Origin: Streptomyces sp. NBC_00568
GTDB taxonomy: Bacteria > Actinomycetota > Actinomycetes > Streptomycetales > Streptomycetaceae
NCBI RefSeq assembly: GCF_026341855.1
Contig: NZ_JAPENW010000001.1
Location: 1,860,001 to 1,924,000, forward strand
Direction of reading: 5' to 3'
Length of the DNA stretch: 64,000 nucleotides
Shown: positions 17,846 through 26,258 of the stretch, one piece after another
Numbering within the stretch: position 1 is the stretch's first letter
How the letters are laid out: every line of letters starts with the position of its first letter
The notes under the pieces: generated by a model
What the model saw: the letters and a program-made list of their open reading frames with translations, nothing else
Database searches by the model: none
What the model was told of the DNA's origin: nothing
Translations under genes and position numbers: made by a program

Positions 17846-19513
17846 ATGCCTGAGTTCGCGTACACCGATCTGCTCCCCCAGGGAGAGGACACCACCCCGT
17901 ACCGGCTGGTGACCTCCGAGGGTGTCTCCACCTTCGAGGCCGACGGGCGCACGTTCCTCAAGGTGGAGCCGGAGGCGCTGCGCAAGCTCGCCACGGAGGC
18001 CATCCACGACATCCAGCACTACCTGCGGCCCGCGCACCTGGCCCAGCTGCGCCGCATCATCGACGACCCCGAGGCGTCGAGCAACGACAAGTTCGTCGCC
18101 CTGGACCTCCTGAAGAACGCGAACATCGCGGCCGCGGGCGTCCTGCCCATGTGCCAGGACACCGGTACCGCGATCGTCATGGGCAAGCGCGGCCAGAACG
18201 TGCTCACCGAGGGCGGCGACGAGGCCGCCCTCTCGCGCGGCATCTACGACGCGTACAAGAACCTGAACCTGCGCTATTCGCAGATGGCCCCGCTGACCAT
18301 GTGGGACGAGAAGAACACGGGCTCGAACCTGCCGGCGCAGATCGAGCTGTACGCCACCGACGGCGGCGCCTACAAGTTCCTGTTCATGGCCAAGGGCGGC
18401 GGCTCCGCCAACAAGTCGTTCCTCTACCAGGAGACGAAGGCGGTCCTCAACGAGGGCTCCATGATGAAGTTCCTGGAGGAGAAGATCCGTTCCCTCGGGA
18501 CGGCCGCCTGCCCGCCGTACCACCTGGCGATCGTCGTCGGCGGCACGAGCGCCGAGTACGCCCTGAAGACCGCGAAGTACGCCTCCGCGCACTACCTGGA
18601 CGAGATCCCGTCCGAGGGCTCCGAGCTCGGGCACGGCTTCCGGGACAAGGAGCTGGAGGAGAAGGTCTTCGAGCTGACCCAGAAGATCGGCATCGGCGCG
18701 CAGTTCGGCGGCAAGTACTTCTGCCACGACGTACGTGTGGTGCGTCTGCCCCGCCACGGCGCGTCCTGCCCGGTCGCGATCGCGGTCTCGTGCTCGGCCG
18801 ACCGCCAGGCCGTCGCGAAGATCACCGCAGAGGGCGTCTTCCTGGAGCAGCTGGAGACCGACCCCGCGCGCTTCCTGCCGGAGACCACGGACGAGCATCT
18901 CGACGAGGCCGGCGACGTCGTGAAGATCGACCTCAACCAGCCGATGGACGACATCCTCGCCGCGCTGACGAAGTACCCGGTCAAGACCCGTCTCTCGCTC
19001 TCCGGCCCGCTCGTCGTGGCGCGCGACATCGCGCACGCCAAGATCAAGGAGCGGCTGGACGCGGGCGAGGAGATGCCGCAGTACCTGAAGGACCACCCGG
19101 TGTACTACGCGGGCCCGGCCAAGACCCCCGCGGGCTACGCGTCCGGCTCCTTCGGCCCGACGACCGCCGGCCGCATGGACTCCTACGTCGAGCAGTTCCA
19201 GGCGGCGGGCGGCTCCAAGGTGATGCTGGCCAAGGGCAACCGCAGCAAGCAGGTCACAGACGCCTGTGACACGCACGGCGGCTTCTACCTCGGCTCCATC
19301 GGCGGCCCGGCCGCCCGCCTCGCCCAGGACTGCATCAAGAAGGTCGAGGTCGTCGAGTACGAGGAGCTCGGCATGGAGGCGGTCTGGAAGATCGAGGTCG
19401 AGGACTTCCCGGCCTTCATCGTGGTCGACGACAAGGGCAACGACTTCTTCCAGGATCCCGCCCCCGCCCCGACCTTCACCTCGATCCCGGTGCGGGGCCC
19501 CGGACTGGCGTAG
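17846..19513 (+). CDS. class I (iron-sulfur) fumarate hydratase
   Basis: The 555-aa TCA-cycle enzyme interconverts fumarate and malate. It is the single-chain FumA/FumB type, with the cluster-ligand candidate C103 in [10 protein letters not shown], further Cys in [20 protein letters not shown] and the late [19 protein letters not shown] took ATG 17846 ([11 protein letters not shown]) because GAGGA lies upstream at 10 nt; ATG 17837 would sit on top of it. It lies 240 bp before fumC, the iron-independent isoenzyme, so this strain can switch enzyme class when iron or redox state changes (inference). Confidence 0.93.
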   Translation: MPEFAYTDLLPQGEDTTPYRLVTSEGVSTFEADGRTFLKVEPEALRKLATEAIHDIQHYLRPAHLAQLRRIIDDPEASSNDKFVALDLLKNANIAAAGVLPMCQDTGTAIVMGKRGQNVLTEGGDEAALSRGIYDAYKNLNLRYSQMAPLTMWDEKNTGSNLPAQIELYATDGGAYKFLFMAKGGGSANKSFLYQETKAVLNEGSMMKFLEEKIRSLGTAACPPYHLAIVVGGTSAEYALKTAKYASAHYLDEIPSEGSELGHGFRDKELEEKVFELTQKIGIGAQFGGKYFCHDVRVVRLPRHGASCPVAIAVSCSADRQAVAKITAEGVFLEQLETDPARFLPETTDEHLDEAGDVVKIDLNQPMDDILAALTKYPVKTRLSLSGPLVVARDIAHAKIKERLDAGEEMPQYLKDHPVYYAGPAKTPAGYASGSFGPTTAGRMDSYVEQFQAAGGSKVMLAKGNRSKQVTDACDTHGGFYLGSIGGPAARLAQDCIKKVEVVEYEELGMEAVWKIEVEDFPAFIVVDDKGNDFFQDPAPAPTFTSIPVRGPGLA

Positions 19514-19619
19514 TGCGGGGCCCGTGCGACGTCCTGGGTGACGTCGTACGGGTGCCGCGTGCCGCGCCGTGCGGGTCACGTCGTACGGGGTGCCCCGCGC
19601 GAAGCCCTGCGTGGCGTGT

Positions 19620-19646
19620 GAACGGCCGCCGACAAGGCGGCCGTTC
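19620..19646 (+). terminator. terminator after class I fumarase
   Basis: GAACGGCCGCC (19620-19630) pairs perfectly with GGCGGCCGTTC (19636-19646), loop GACAA. Upstream at 19523-19550 a weaker hairpin and a repeated GTCGTACGGG(G)TGCC block are also present. Confidence 0.75.
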
Positions 19647-19753
19647 GTTCGTCGCGGCCGTCGGCGCTGGGCCGCACGGACCAACGGCTTCGTGCGCGCC
19701 GGGCGGGAACAGCCGCGGGCTCCGGGATGCTGTCCCCCATGGAGGTGTCACCG

Positions 19754-21157
19754 ATGGCAGATGGCCAGGGCGAAGGCGCGTACCGGATCGAGCACGACTC
19801 CATGGGCGAGGTGCGGGTGCCCGCGGAGGCGAAATGGCGGGCGCAGACGCAGCGTGCCGTGGAGAACTTCCCGATCTCGGGGCAGCATCTCGAGCGCGCG
19901 CACATCGAGGCCCTCGCCCGGATCAAGGCGGCCGCCGCGAAGGTGAACGGCGAGCTGGGCGTGATCGACAAGGATGTCGCGGAGGCGGTCCAGGAGGCCG
20001 CCGCGGAGGTCGCCGAGGGGCGCTGGGACGCGCACTTCCCGGTCGACGTCTTCCAGACGGGCTCCGGGACGTCCTCCAACATGAACACGAACGAGGTCAT
20101 CGCCACGCTCGCGACCGAGCGGCTGGGCCGGGACGTCCACCCCAACGACCACGTGAACGCGTCGCAGTCGAGCAACGACGTGTTCCCGTCCTCGATCCAC
20201 ATCGCCGCGACCGCCGCCGTGACCCGCGATCTGGTGCCCGCGCTGGAGCACCTCGCGGCCGCCCTCGGCCGCAAGTCGGAGGAGTTCGCCGACGTGGTGA
20301 AGTCGGGGCGCACCCATCTCATGGACGCCACGCCCGTGACCCTCGGGCAGGAGTTCGGGGGGTACGCGGCCCAGGTGCGCTACGGGGTCGAGCGGCTCCG
20401 GGCCTCGCTGCCGCGCCTGGCCGAACTGCCGCTCGGCGGCACGGCCGTGGGGACGGGGATCAACACCCCGCCCGGGTTCTCCGCCGCGGTGATCGCCGAG
20501 GTGGCGCGGTCGACCGGGCTGCCGCTGACCGAGGCCCGCGACCACTTCGAGGCGCAGGGGGCGCGCGACGGGATCGTGGAGACGAGCGGTCAGCTCAGGA
20601 CCATCGCCGTCGGGCTGACCAAGATCGCGAACGATCTGCGGTGGATGGCCTCCGGGCCGCGCACCGGGCTGGCCGAGATCAGCCTCCCGGATCTCCAGCC
20701 GGGATCCTCGATCATGCCGGGCAAGGTGAACCCGGTGATCCCCGAGGCGGTGCTGATGGTCGCCGCGCAGGTGACCGGGAACGACGCGACCGTCGCCGTG
20801 GCGGGCGCGGCGGGGAACTTCGAGCTGAACGTCATGCTGCCGGTGATCGCCAAGAACGTCCTGGAGTCGGTCCGGCTGCTCGCGAACGTCTCGCGGCTGC
20901 TCGCCGACCGGACGGTGGACGGAATCGTGGCGCACCGGGAGCGGGCGCGCGAGTACGCGGAGTCGTCGCCGTCCGTGGTGACACCGCTGAACAAGTACAT
21001 CGGGTACGAGGAGGCCGCCAAGGTCGCCAAGAAGGCGCTCGCGGAGCGGAGGACGATTCGTCAGGTGGTGCTGGAGTCCGGGTACGTGGAGCGCGGAGAC
21101 CTGACCCTGGAACAGTTGGACGAGGCGCTGGATGTCCTGCGGATGACGCGCCCGTAA
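19754..21157 (+). CDS. fumC: class II fumarate hydratase
   Basis: The 467-aa fumarase/aspartase-superfamily enzyme needs no iron-sulfur cluster. Seen motifs are [48 protein letters not shown] and the superfamily signature [14 protein letters not shown] 19754 was chosen because GGAGGTG lies 7 nt upstream; in-frame ATGs at 19727 and 19739 lack one. It follows the class I fumarase gene after a terminator, so its expression can be set separately. Confidence 0.95.
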   Translation: MADGQGEGAYRIEHDSMGEVRVPAEAKWRAQTQRAVENFPISGQHLERAHIEALARIKAAAAKVNGELGVIDKDVAEAVQEAAAEVAEGRWDAHFPVDVFQTGSGTSSNMNTNEVIATLATERLGRDVHPNDHVNASQSSNDVFPSSIHIAATAAVTRDLVPALEHLAAALGRKSEEFADVVKSGRTHLMDATPVTLGQEFGGYAAQVRYGVERLRASLPRLAELPLGGTAVGTGINTPPGFSAAVIAEVARSTGLPLTEARDHFEAQGARDGIVETSGQLRTIAVGLTKIANDLRWMASGPRTGLAEISLPDLQPGSSIMPGKVNPVIPEAVLMVAAQVTGNDATVAVAGAAGNFELNVMLPVIAKNVLESVRLLANVSRLLADRTVDGIVAHRERAREYAESSPSVVTPLNKYIGYEEAAKVAKKALAERRTIRQVVLESGYVERGDLTLEQLDEALDVLRMTRP

Positions 21158-21260
21158 CGGCCCGCATCCGTGGAAAAACGCCTGATGACGGCTCCGTAAC
21201 AGGAGTTCCCCGATGGCGGGAACCGTGACGCGCGCCGCAGCGTCGCATGCCTGGGGCACC

Positions 21261-21272
21261 TAATATCTGGTC
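21261..21272 (+). promoter_or_regulatory. -10 element of a probable leaderless promoter
   Basis: TAATAT (21261-21266) lies 6 nt before the ATG of the DUF402 gene, which lacks a ribosome-binding site. The transcript is therefore likely to begin at or next to the start codon. Confidence 0.45.
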
Positions 21273-21965
21273 ATGGCAGAGGGTGGAGCGGTGAGACGGG
21301 CGGAAGCGGGCGGGTCGGCGGCGTACTGGGAGCCCGGGAGTCAGATCCTGTGGCGGTACCGGGAGAACGCCGGTGAGCGCGTCCACATCTGCCGTCCCGT
21401 GACGGTCGCGCGCGACGACGCCGAACTGCTCGCGGTATGGATGGCGCCGGGCACGGAGTGCGTGAAGCCTGTGCTCGCCGACGGTTCGCCGGTGCACGGG
21501 GAGCCGCTGGAGTCGCGCTACACCAAGCCGCGCGCGGTGCGGCGCGACCGCTGGTTCGGGACCGGGGTGCTGAAGCTGGCGCGCCCGGGCGACGCCTGGT
21601 CGGTGTGGCTGTTCTGGGATCCGGGCTGGCGTTTCAAGAACTGGTACGTGAATCTGGAGGCTCCGCTGACCCGTTGGGCGGGCGGGGTGGACTCCGAGGA
21701 TCACTTCCTCGACATCTCGGTCCACCCGGACCGCAGTTGGCGCTGGCTCGACGAGGACGAGTTCGCGATGGCGCAACGGGCCGGTCTGATGGATGCTCAA
21801 CTGGCGGCACGCGTACGAGAGGCGGGGTGGTCGGCGGTGGAGGTGATCCGCGCGTGGGGCGCGCCGTTCTCGGACGGATGGCAGCACTGGAGGCCCGATC
21901 CGGCCTGGCCGGTTCCCGTACTGCCGGATGACTGGGACCGTACGCCCGCGCACGTGTCCTCATGA
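21273..21965 (+). CDS. DUF402 domain protein
   Basis: The 230-aa protein has the DUF402 fold: VNLEAPLTRWAGGVDSEDHFLDISVHPDRSWRWLDEDEF carries the conserved Asp/Glu cluster expected to bind a divalent metal, preceded by WYVNLE. Some DUF402 proteins are nucleoside di/triphosphate phosphatases (for example Ntdp), others RNA-linked enzymes; which applies here cannot be told. It has its own A/T-rich promoter. The C-terminus ends PVPVLPDDWDRTPAHVSS. Confidence 0.75.
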   Translation: MAEGGAVRRAEAGGSAAYWEPGSQILWRYRENAGERVHICRPVTVARDDAELLAVWMAPGTECVKPVLADGSPVHGEPLESRYTKPRAVRRDRWFGTGVLKLARPGDAWSVWLFWDPGWRFKNWYVNLEAPLTRWAGGVDSEDHFLDISVHPDRSWRWLDEDEFAMAQRAGLMDAQLAARVREAGWSAVEVIRAWGAPFSDGWQHWRPDPAWPVPVLPDDWDRTPAHVSS

Positions 21966-21970
21966 GACCC

Positions 21971-22001
21971 TTGATGCGCCCCCGTGGTACAACCGTAGGA
22001 T
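21971..22001 (+). promoter_or_regulatory. promoter upstream of the small ORF and SpoIIE phosphatase
   Basis: TTGATG (21971-21976), a 19-bp spacer and TAGGAT (21996-22001) form a plausible vegetative promoter. The leader to the first start (22085) is about 75 nt and includes an 8-codon frame at 22062-22088 (ATGTCACCG to TGA) that overlaps that start. Confidence 0.45.
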
Positions 22002-22084
22002 CGTCTTCCGCAAGGGCGCACGGCAGTAACAACTCCCGCAGGATGAGCCGAGCTTGACCATATGTCACCGAGGGGCGGCAGGAC

Positions 22085-22381
22085 GTGAGCGAGGGGTACG
22101 AGGCGTACAGCGGCGTGGCCGGCCAGGGACCGGGCGCACCGCGCGGGCTCGCCACCACGGCCGCGCGGGCGGGGGCTTCGGTCACCGGCCTCCTGTCGGC
22201 ACGGGTCGTTTCCGGCCGTCCGCGGGCCGTACCGTGCCGGGCGACGGCGGTCCTCGCCGTCGGTCCCGGCCCTGACGACGCGCAGAATCCGTTCCTGGGG
22301 CACTCATTCCGGGTATCGGGGCTGCGGGACGAACTGCACGCACGGCGCGCAGCCCCGGACGGATGGACTCGACACGCGTGA
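22085..22381 (+). CDS. small hypothetical protein translationally coupled to the phosphatase
   Basis: The 98-aa frame starts at GTG 22085 with GGCAGGA upstream and stops at TGA 22379-22381, which overlaps the GTG (22378) of the next gene as GTGA. Such 4-nt overlaps usually mean translational coupling. The protein (MSEGYEAYSGVAGQ start) is Gly/Ala/Arg-rich, has no recognised domain, no membrane helix and no signal peptide. It may be a real partner of the phosphatase or merely a translated leader. Confidence 0.45.
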   Translation: MSEGYEAYSGVAGQGPGAPRGLATTAARAGASVTGLLSARVVSGRPRAVPCRATAVLAVGPGPDDAQNPFLGHSFRVSGLRDELHARRAAPDGWTRHA

Positions 22382-24534
22382 CGGAGCACCCCACCTCGCA
22401 CGAGCGCCGGCAGAGCGGCGCCGGCCGGCCGCCCGCCCCCGCGGACCCTCGCGGGGCGCTCCTGCGTACCCCGGAGCAGCCGTCCCAGCTGCCGGGTTCC
22501 GGCGCGTTACCGGTACAGGCCCGTACGGGCGACGCCCCGAGGAGTTCGGGTACGGCCACGCCGCGCGGCAAGCGCGGCAAGGCCGGCGGCAAGGCGTCCC
22601 CGGACGCCGGCATGTCCGCGTCCTCCGGCACGGACGCGCCCACGCCCGCCTCTTCCGGACCCGGCCCGGAGCACTCCCAGCCCTCGGCGACCGAGCCCGA
22701 TCCGCACCGCCCGCGCCCCGCGCCGGAGAGCATCCCGATCCAGCCGGACGCCGAGCAGGACCGTTCCTCGCGGACCTCCGGCGGCAAGGAGCGCCGGACC
22801 GGGCAGAGCCTGCCGCAGGGCGGTCCGATGCCGATGCGGCGCGACGGGGACCGGCTGCGCTTCGTGGGCGCCGCGACCCGGCGGATCGCCCGGGGCATCG
22901 ACCTCGACGAGATCGTGATGGGGCTCTGCCGGGCCACCGTGCCGACCTTCTCGGACGCGATCCTCGTCTATCTGCGTGACCCGCTGCCGGTGGGCGACGA
23001 GCGGCCGACGGGTCCTCTCGTGCTGCGGCTGCGGCGGACCGACCGGATTCCGGAGGAGCGGGACACCGAGAGCGGTTTCCTGTCCGTGCTGCGGCCGGAG
23101 CCCAGTGAGCTGTCGGCGATGACGGCCGAGCTGTGCGAGGTGCGTCCCGGTGGCGCCCTCGCCGAGGTGCTGCGCGGGGTGCGGCCGGTGTTCGCGGACG
23201 CGCCGGCCGCGCGGGCGGCGCTGCCCGAGCTGCTCGGCGACGATCTGCCGGTCCCGAGCGGGCAGCGGGCGATTCTCGCCCCGCTGCGCGGCCGGCGCCG
23301 GGTGATCGGCGCGGCGCTGTTCCTGCGCCGTCCGGAGCGTCTCGCCTTCGAGGCGGACGATCTGCTGGTCGCGGCGCAGCTGGCCACGCACAGCGCGCTC
23401 GGTATCGACAAGGCGGTGCTGTACGGCCGTGAGGCGTACATCGCCGACGAGCTCCAGCGCACGATGCTTCCCGAGACGCTGCCGCGGCCCACGGGGGTAC
23501 GGCTCGCGTCCCGCTATCTGCCGGCCGCCGAGACGGCGCGGGTGGGCGGCGACTGGTACGACGCGATCCCGCTGCCGGGCAGCCGGGTCGCCCTGGTCGT
23601 CGGTGACGTGATGGGTCACTCCATGACGTCGGCGGCGATCATGGGCCAGCTGCGGACGACGGCGCAGACCCTCGCGGGGCTCGATCTGCCGCCGCAGGAG
23701 GTGCTGCACCATCTCGACGAGCAGGCGCAGCGGCTGGGCACCGACCGCATGGCGACCTGCCTGTACGCCGTCTACGACCCGGTGTCGCACCGGATCACCA
23801 TCGCCAACGCGGGCCATCCGCCGCCGGTGCTGCTGCATCTGGGCGGGCGTGCGGAGGTGCTGCGGGTGCCGCCGGGTGCTCCGATCGGTGTGGGCGGGGT
23901 CGATTTCGAGGCGGTGGAGCTGGACGCGCCGGCCGGGGCGACGCTGCTGCTGTACACGGACGGTCTGGTCGAGTCGCGGCTCCGTGACGTCTGGACCGGG
24001 ATAGAGCAGCTGCGGGAGAAGCTCGCGGCGGTCGCGGCGCTGACCGGGCCGGATCATCCGCCGCCGCTGGAAGCGCTGTGCGACGAGGTGCTCGACATGC
24101 TCGGCCCGGGTGACCGGGACGACGACATCGCGCTGCTCGCGGCGCGGTTCGACGGGATCGCGCCGAGCGATGTCGCGTACTGGTTCCTGGAGCCGGAGGA
24201 CGCGGCGCCGGGCCGGGCCCGGCGCCTCGCCCGGCGGGCGCTGTCCCGTTGGGGCATGGAGGACATGACCGACTCCGTGGAGCTGCTGGTCAGCGAGGTC
24301 GTGACGAACGCGGTGCGGTACGCGTCGCGGCCGGTGACGCTGCGGCTGCTGCGGACGGACGTCCTGCGCTGCGAGGTCGGTGACGACGTGCCTCAGCTGC
24401 CGCGGCTGCGGCAGGCGCGGGCCACGGACGAGGGCGGTCGGGGGCTGTTCCTGGTGAACCGGCTGGCGAGGCGGTGGGGGGCGACCCGGCTGAGTACGGG
24501 AAAGGTCGTCTGGTTCGAGTTGAACCGGAGCTGA
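22378..24534 (+). CDS. SpoIIE-type PP2C phosphatase with GAF and anti-sigma kinase-like ATPase domains
   Basis: The 718-aa protein has a disordered Pro/Ser/Gly-rich N-terminus (to about 150), a GAF-like sensor domain (about 165-340), a SpoIIE/RsbU PP2C phosphatase domain (about 345-565, with VGGDWYDAIPL, ALVVGDVMGHSMTSAAIMGQLR, TIANAGHPPPVL and LYTDGLVESR), and a C-terminal RsbW-like HATPase domain (ELLVSEVVTNAVRYA, DEGGRGLFLVNRLA). Streptomyces proteins of this kind dephosphorylate anti-anti-sigma factors and so tune stress or developmental sigma factors. The partner is unknown. GTG 22378 was chosen for its GTGA overlap with the upstream small ORF. Confidence 0.88.
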   Translation: MTEHPTSHERRQSGAGRPPAPADPRGALLRTPEQPSQLPGSGALPVQARTGDAPRSSGTATPRGKRGKAGGKASPDAGMSASSGTDAPTPASSGPGPEHSQPSATEPDPHRPRPAPESIPIQPDAEQDRSSRTSGGKERRTGQSLPQGGPMPMRRDGDRLRFVGAATRRIARGIDLDEIVMGLCRATVPTFSDAILVYLRDPLPVGDERPTGPLVLRLRRTDRIPEERDTESGFLSVLRPEPSELSAMTAELCEVRPGGALAEVLRGVRPVFADAPAARAALPELLGDDLPVPSGQRAILAPLRGRRRVIGAALFLRRPERLAFEADDLLVAAQLATHSALGIDKAVLYGREAYIADELQRTMLPETLPRPTGVRLASRYLPAAETARVGGDWYDAIPLPGSRVALVVGDVMGHSMTSAAIMGQLRTTAQTLAGLDLPPQEVLHHLDEQAQRLGTDRMATCLYAVYDPVSHRITIANAGHPPPVLLHLGGRAEVLRVPPGAPIGVGGVDFEAVELDAPAGATLLLYTDGLVESRLRDVWTGIEQLREKLAAVAALTGPDHPPPLEALCDEVLDMLGPGDRDDDIALLAARFDGIAPSDVAYWFLEPEDAAPGRARRLARRALSRWGMEDMTDSVELLVSEVVTNAVRYASRPVTLRLLRTDVLRCEVGDDVPQLPRLRQARATDEGGRGLFLVNRLARRWGATRLSTGKVVWFELNRS

Positions 24535-24577
24535 CCGGGTACTCGTCCGGCCTCGCCCCCGCGGGCCGGCACTGAAC

Positions 24578-24610
24578 CGGTGCCGACCGGGCCGGCACCG
24601 AACGGTGCCG
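24578..24610 (+). terminator. alternating hairpin, possible terminator
   Basis: CGGTGCCG (24578-24585), CGGCACCG (24593-24600) and CGGTGCCG (24603-24610) can form either of two mutually exclusive 8-bp stems. It follows the phosphatase gene by about 45 bp. There is no T-run. Confidence 0.45.
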
Positions 24611-24633
24611 GTGCAGGACTCCGTCCTCATGTT

Positions 24634-24650
24634 GCCGACATGGTGTCGGC
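24634..24650 (+). promoter_or_regulatory. inverted repeat upstream of catalase, possible operator
   Basis: GCCGACA-TGG-TGTCGGC is a perfect 7-bp inverted repeat with a 3-nt spacer. TTGACT (24655-24660) lies next to it and could be a -35, but no clear -10 was found at the normal distance. A peroxide-sensing repressor is a reasonable but unproven ligand. Confidence 0.35.
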
Positions 24651-24712
24651 GGCGTTGACTGCTGGGGTGAGCGAAGCGACCTGACGACCTCATCTCCGAC
24701 GGGAGGACGCTC

Positions 24713-26176
24713 GTGACGCAGGCATCCCAGAAGGCTCCGTACACCACGAACAATGTCGGGATTCCGGTGGAGAGCGACGAACACTCGCTCACCGTCGGAC
24801 CCGACGGCCCGATCCTGCTCCAGGACCACTACCTCATCGAGAAGATGGCGCAGTTCAACCGGGAGCGGGTCCCCGAGCGGGTGGTGCACGCCAAGGGCAG
24901 TGGCGCGTACGGATTCTTCGAAGTCACCAACGATGTCAGTCAGTTCACCAGGGCCGACCTGTTCCAGCCGGGCAGGCGCACCGAGATGCTGGCCCGCTTC
25001 TCGACCGTGGCGGGCGAGCAGGGCTCACCCGACACCTGGCGCGACCCGCGCGGTTTCGCGCTGAAGTTCTACACCGAACACGGCAATTACGACATGGTGG
25101 GCAACAACACCCCGGTCTTCTTCGTCCGTGACACGATCAAGTTCCAGGACTTCATCCGCTCGCAGAAGCGCCACCCGGCGACGGGGCTGCGCGACCACGA
25201 CATGCAGTGGGACTTCTGGACGCTCTCGCCCGAGTCGGCGCACCAGGTGACCTGGCTGATGGGCGACCGGGGCATCCCGAAGACGTACCGCCACATGAAC
25301 GGCTACAGCTCCCACACCTACATGTGGATCAATGGCGCCGGTGAGCGGTTCTGGGTGAAGTACCACTTCAAGACCGACCAGGGCGTCGAGTTCCTCACCC
25401 AGGCGGAGGCCGACGAGCTGGCGGGGACGGACCCGGACCTGCACCGCCAGGATCTGTACGGGTCGATCGATTCCGGGAACGCGCCGAGCTGGACGCTGAA
25501 GGTCCAGATCATGCCGTTCGAGGACGCGGCGGACTACCGGTTCAACCCGTTCGACCTGACCAAGGTCTGGCCGCACGGGGACTACCCGCTGATCGACGTG
25601 GGCCGCATGGTCCTGGACAGGAACCCCGAGGACTACTTCATCCACATCGAGCAGGCCGCCTTCGAGCCCTCGAACCTGGTGCCGGGCATCGGGCCCTCGC
25701 CGGACAAGATGCTGCTGGGCCGGCTGTTCTCGTACCCCGACACCCACCGGTACCGGATCGGCCCCAACTACGCCCAGCTGCCGCCCAACCGGCCGCACTC
25801 CCCGGTGAACTCGTACGCCAAGGACGGCCCGATGCGCTACGAGGCGTCGAAGGCGTCCCGTCCGTACGCGCCCAACTCCTACGGCGGCCCGGCGGCCGAC
25901 TACGGGCGGTTCGGTGACCCGGCGAGCTGGCAGACCGCCGGTGAGCTGGTGCGCGAGGCGTACAAGCCGCACCGCGAGGACGACGACTGGGGACAGGCGG
26001 GCACGATGGTGCGCCAGGTTCTCGACGACGCGGCCCGCGACCGTCTGGTGGGGAACGTGAGCGGCCATCTCCAGGCCGGCGTGACCCGCCCGGTCCTGGA
26101 CCGCGCGATCCAGTACTGGCGCAACGTGGACAAGGAGATCGGCGACCGGATCGCGCACAGCGTCAACGGCGACTGA
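24713..26176 (+). CDS. monofunctional haem catalase
   Basis: The 487-aa clade-3-size catalase removes hydrogen peroxide. Active-site residues are in place: H59 in [12 protein letters not shown], the Asn pair N131-N132 in VGNNTPVFF, and the haem-ligand tyrosine Y341 in [12 protein letters not shown]. No N-terminal signal is seen, so it is cytoplasmic. GTG 24713 has GGAGG 7 nt upstream. It is not linked to oxyR, which lies 10 kb away with ahpCD, so peroxide defence in this window uses two separate loci. A strong terminator separates it from the convergent PBP gene. Confidence 0.95.
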   Translation: MTQASQKAPYTTNNVGIPVESDEHSLTVGPDGPILLQDHYLIEKMAQFNRERVPERVVHAKGSGAYGFFEVTNDVSQFTRADLFQPGRRTEMLARFSTVAGEQGSPDTWRDPRGFALKFYTEHGNYDMVGNNTPVFFVRDTIKFQDFIRSQKRHPATGLRDHDMQWDFWTLSPESAHQVTWLMGDRGIPKTYRHMNGYSSHTYMWINGAGERFWVKYHFKTDQGVEFLTQAEADELAGTDPDLHRQDLYGSIDSGNAPSWTLKVQIMPFEDAADYRFNPFDLTKVWPHGDYPLIDVGRMVLDRNPEDYFIHIEQAAFEPSNLVPGIGPSPDKMLLGRLFSYPDTHRYRIGPNYAQLPPNRPHSPVNSYAKDGPMRYEASKASRPYAPNSYGGPAADYGRFGDPASWQTAGELVREAYKPHREDDDWGQAGTMVRQVLDDAARDRLVGNVSGHLQAGVTRPVLDRAIQYWRNVDKEIGDRIAHSVNGD

Positions 26177-26209
26177 CCCGGCCGGAAGACCCGAAGGTCC
26201 GAGGACGCG

Positions 26210-26245
26210 AGGAGGGGGCACCCGGAGTTCCGGGTGCCCCCTCCT
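26210..26245. terminator. strong bidirectional terminator
   Basis: AGGAGGGGGCACCCGG (26210-26225) pairs perfectly with CCGGGTGCCCCCTCCT (26230-26245), loop AGTT. It is placed between convergent catalase and PBP genes. Confidence 0.9.
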
Positions 26246-26258
26246 GCGTGCTCACGCG

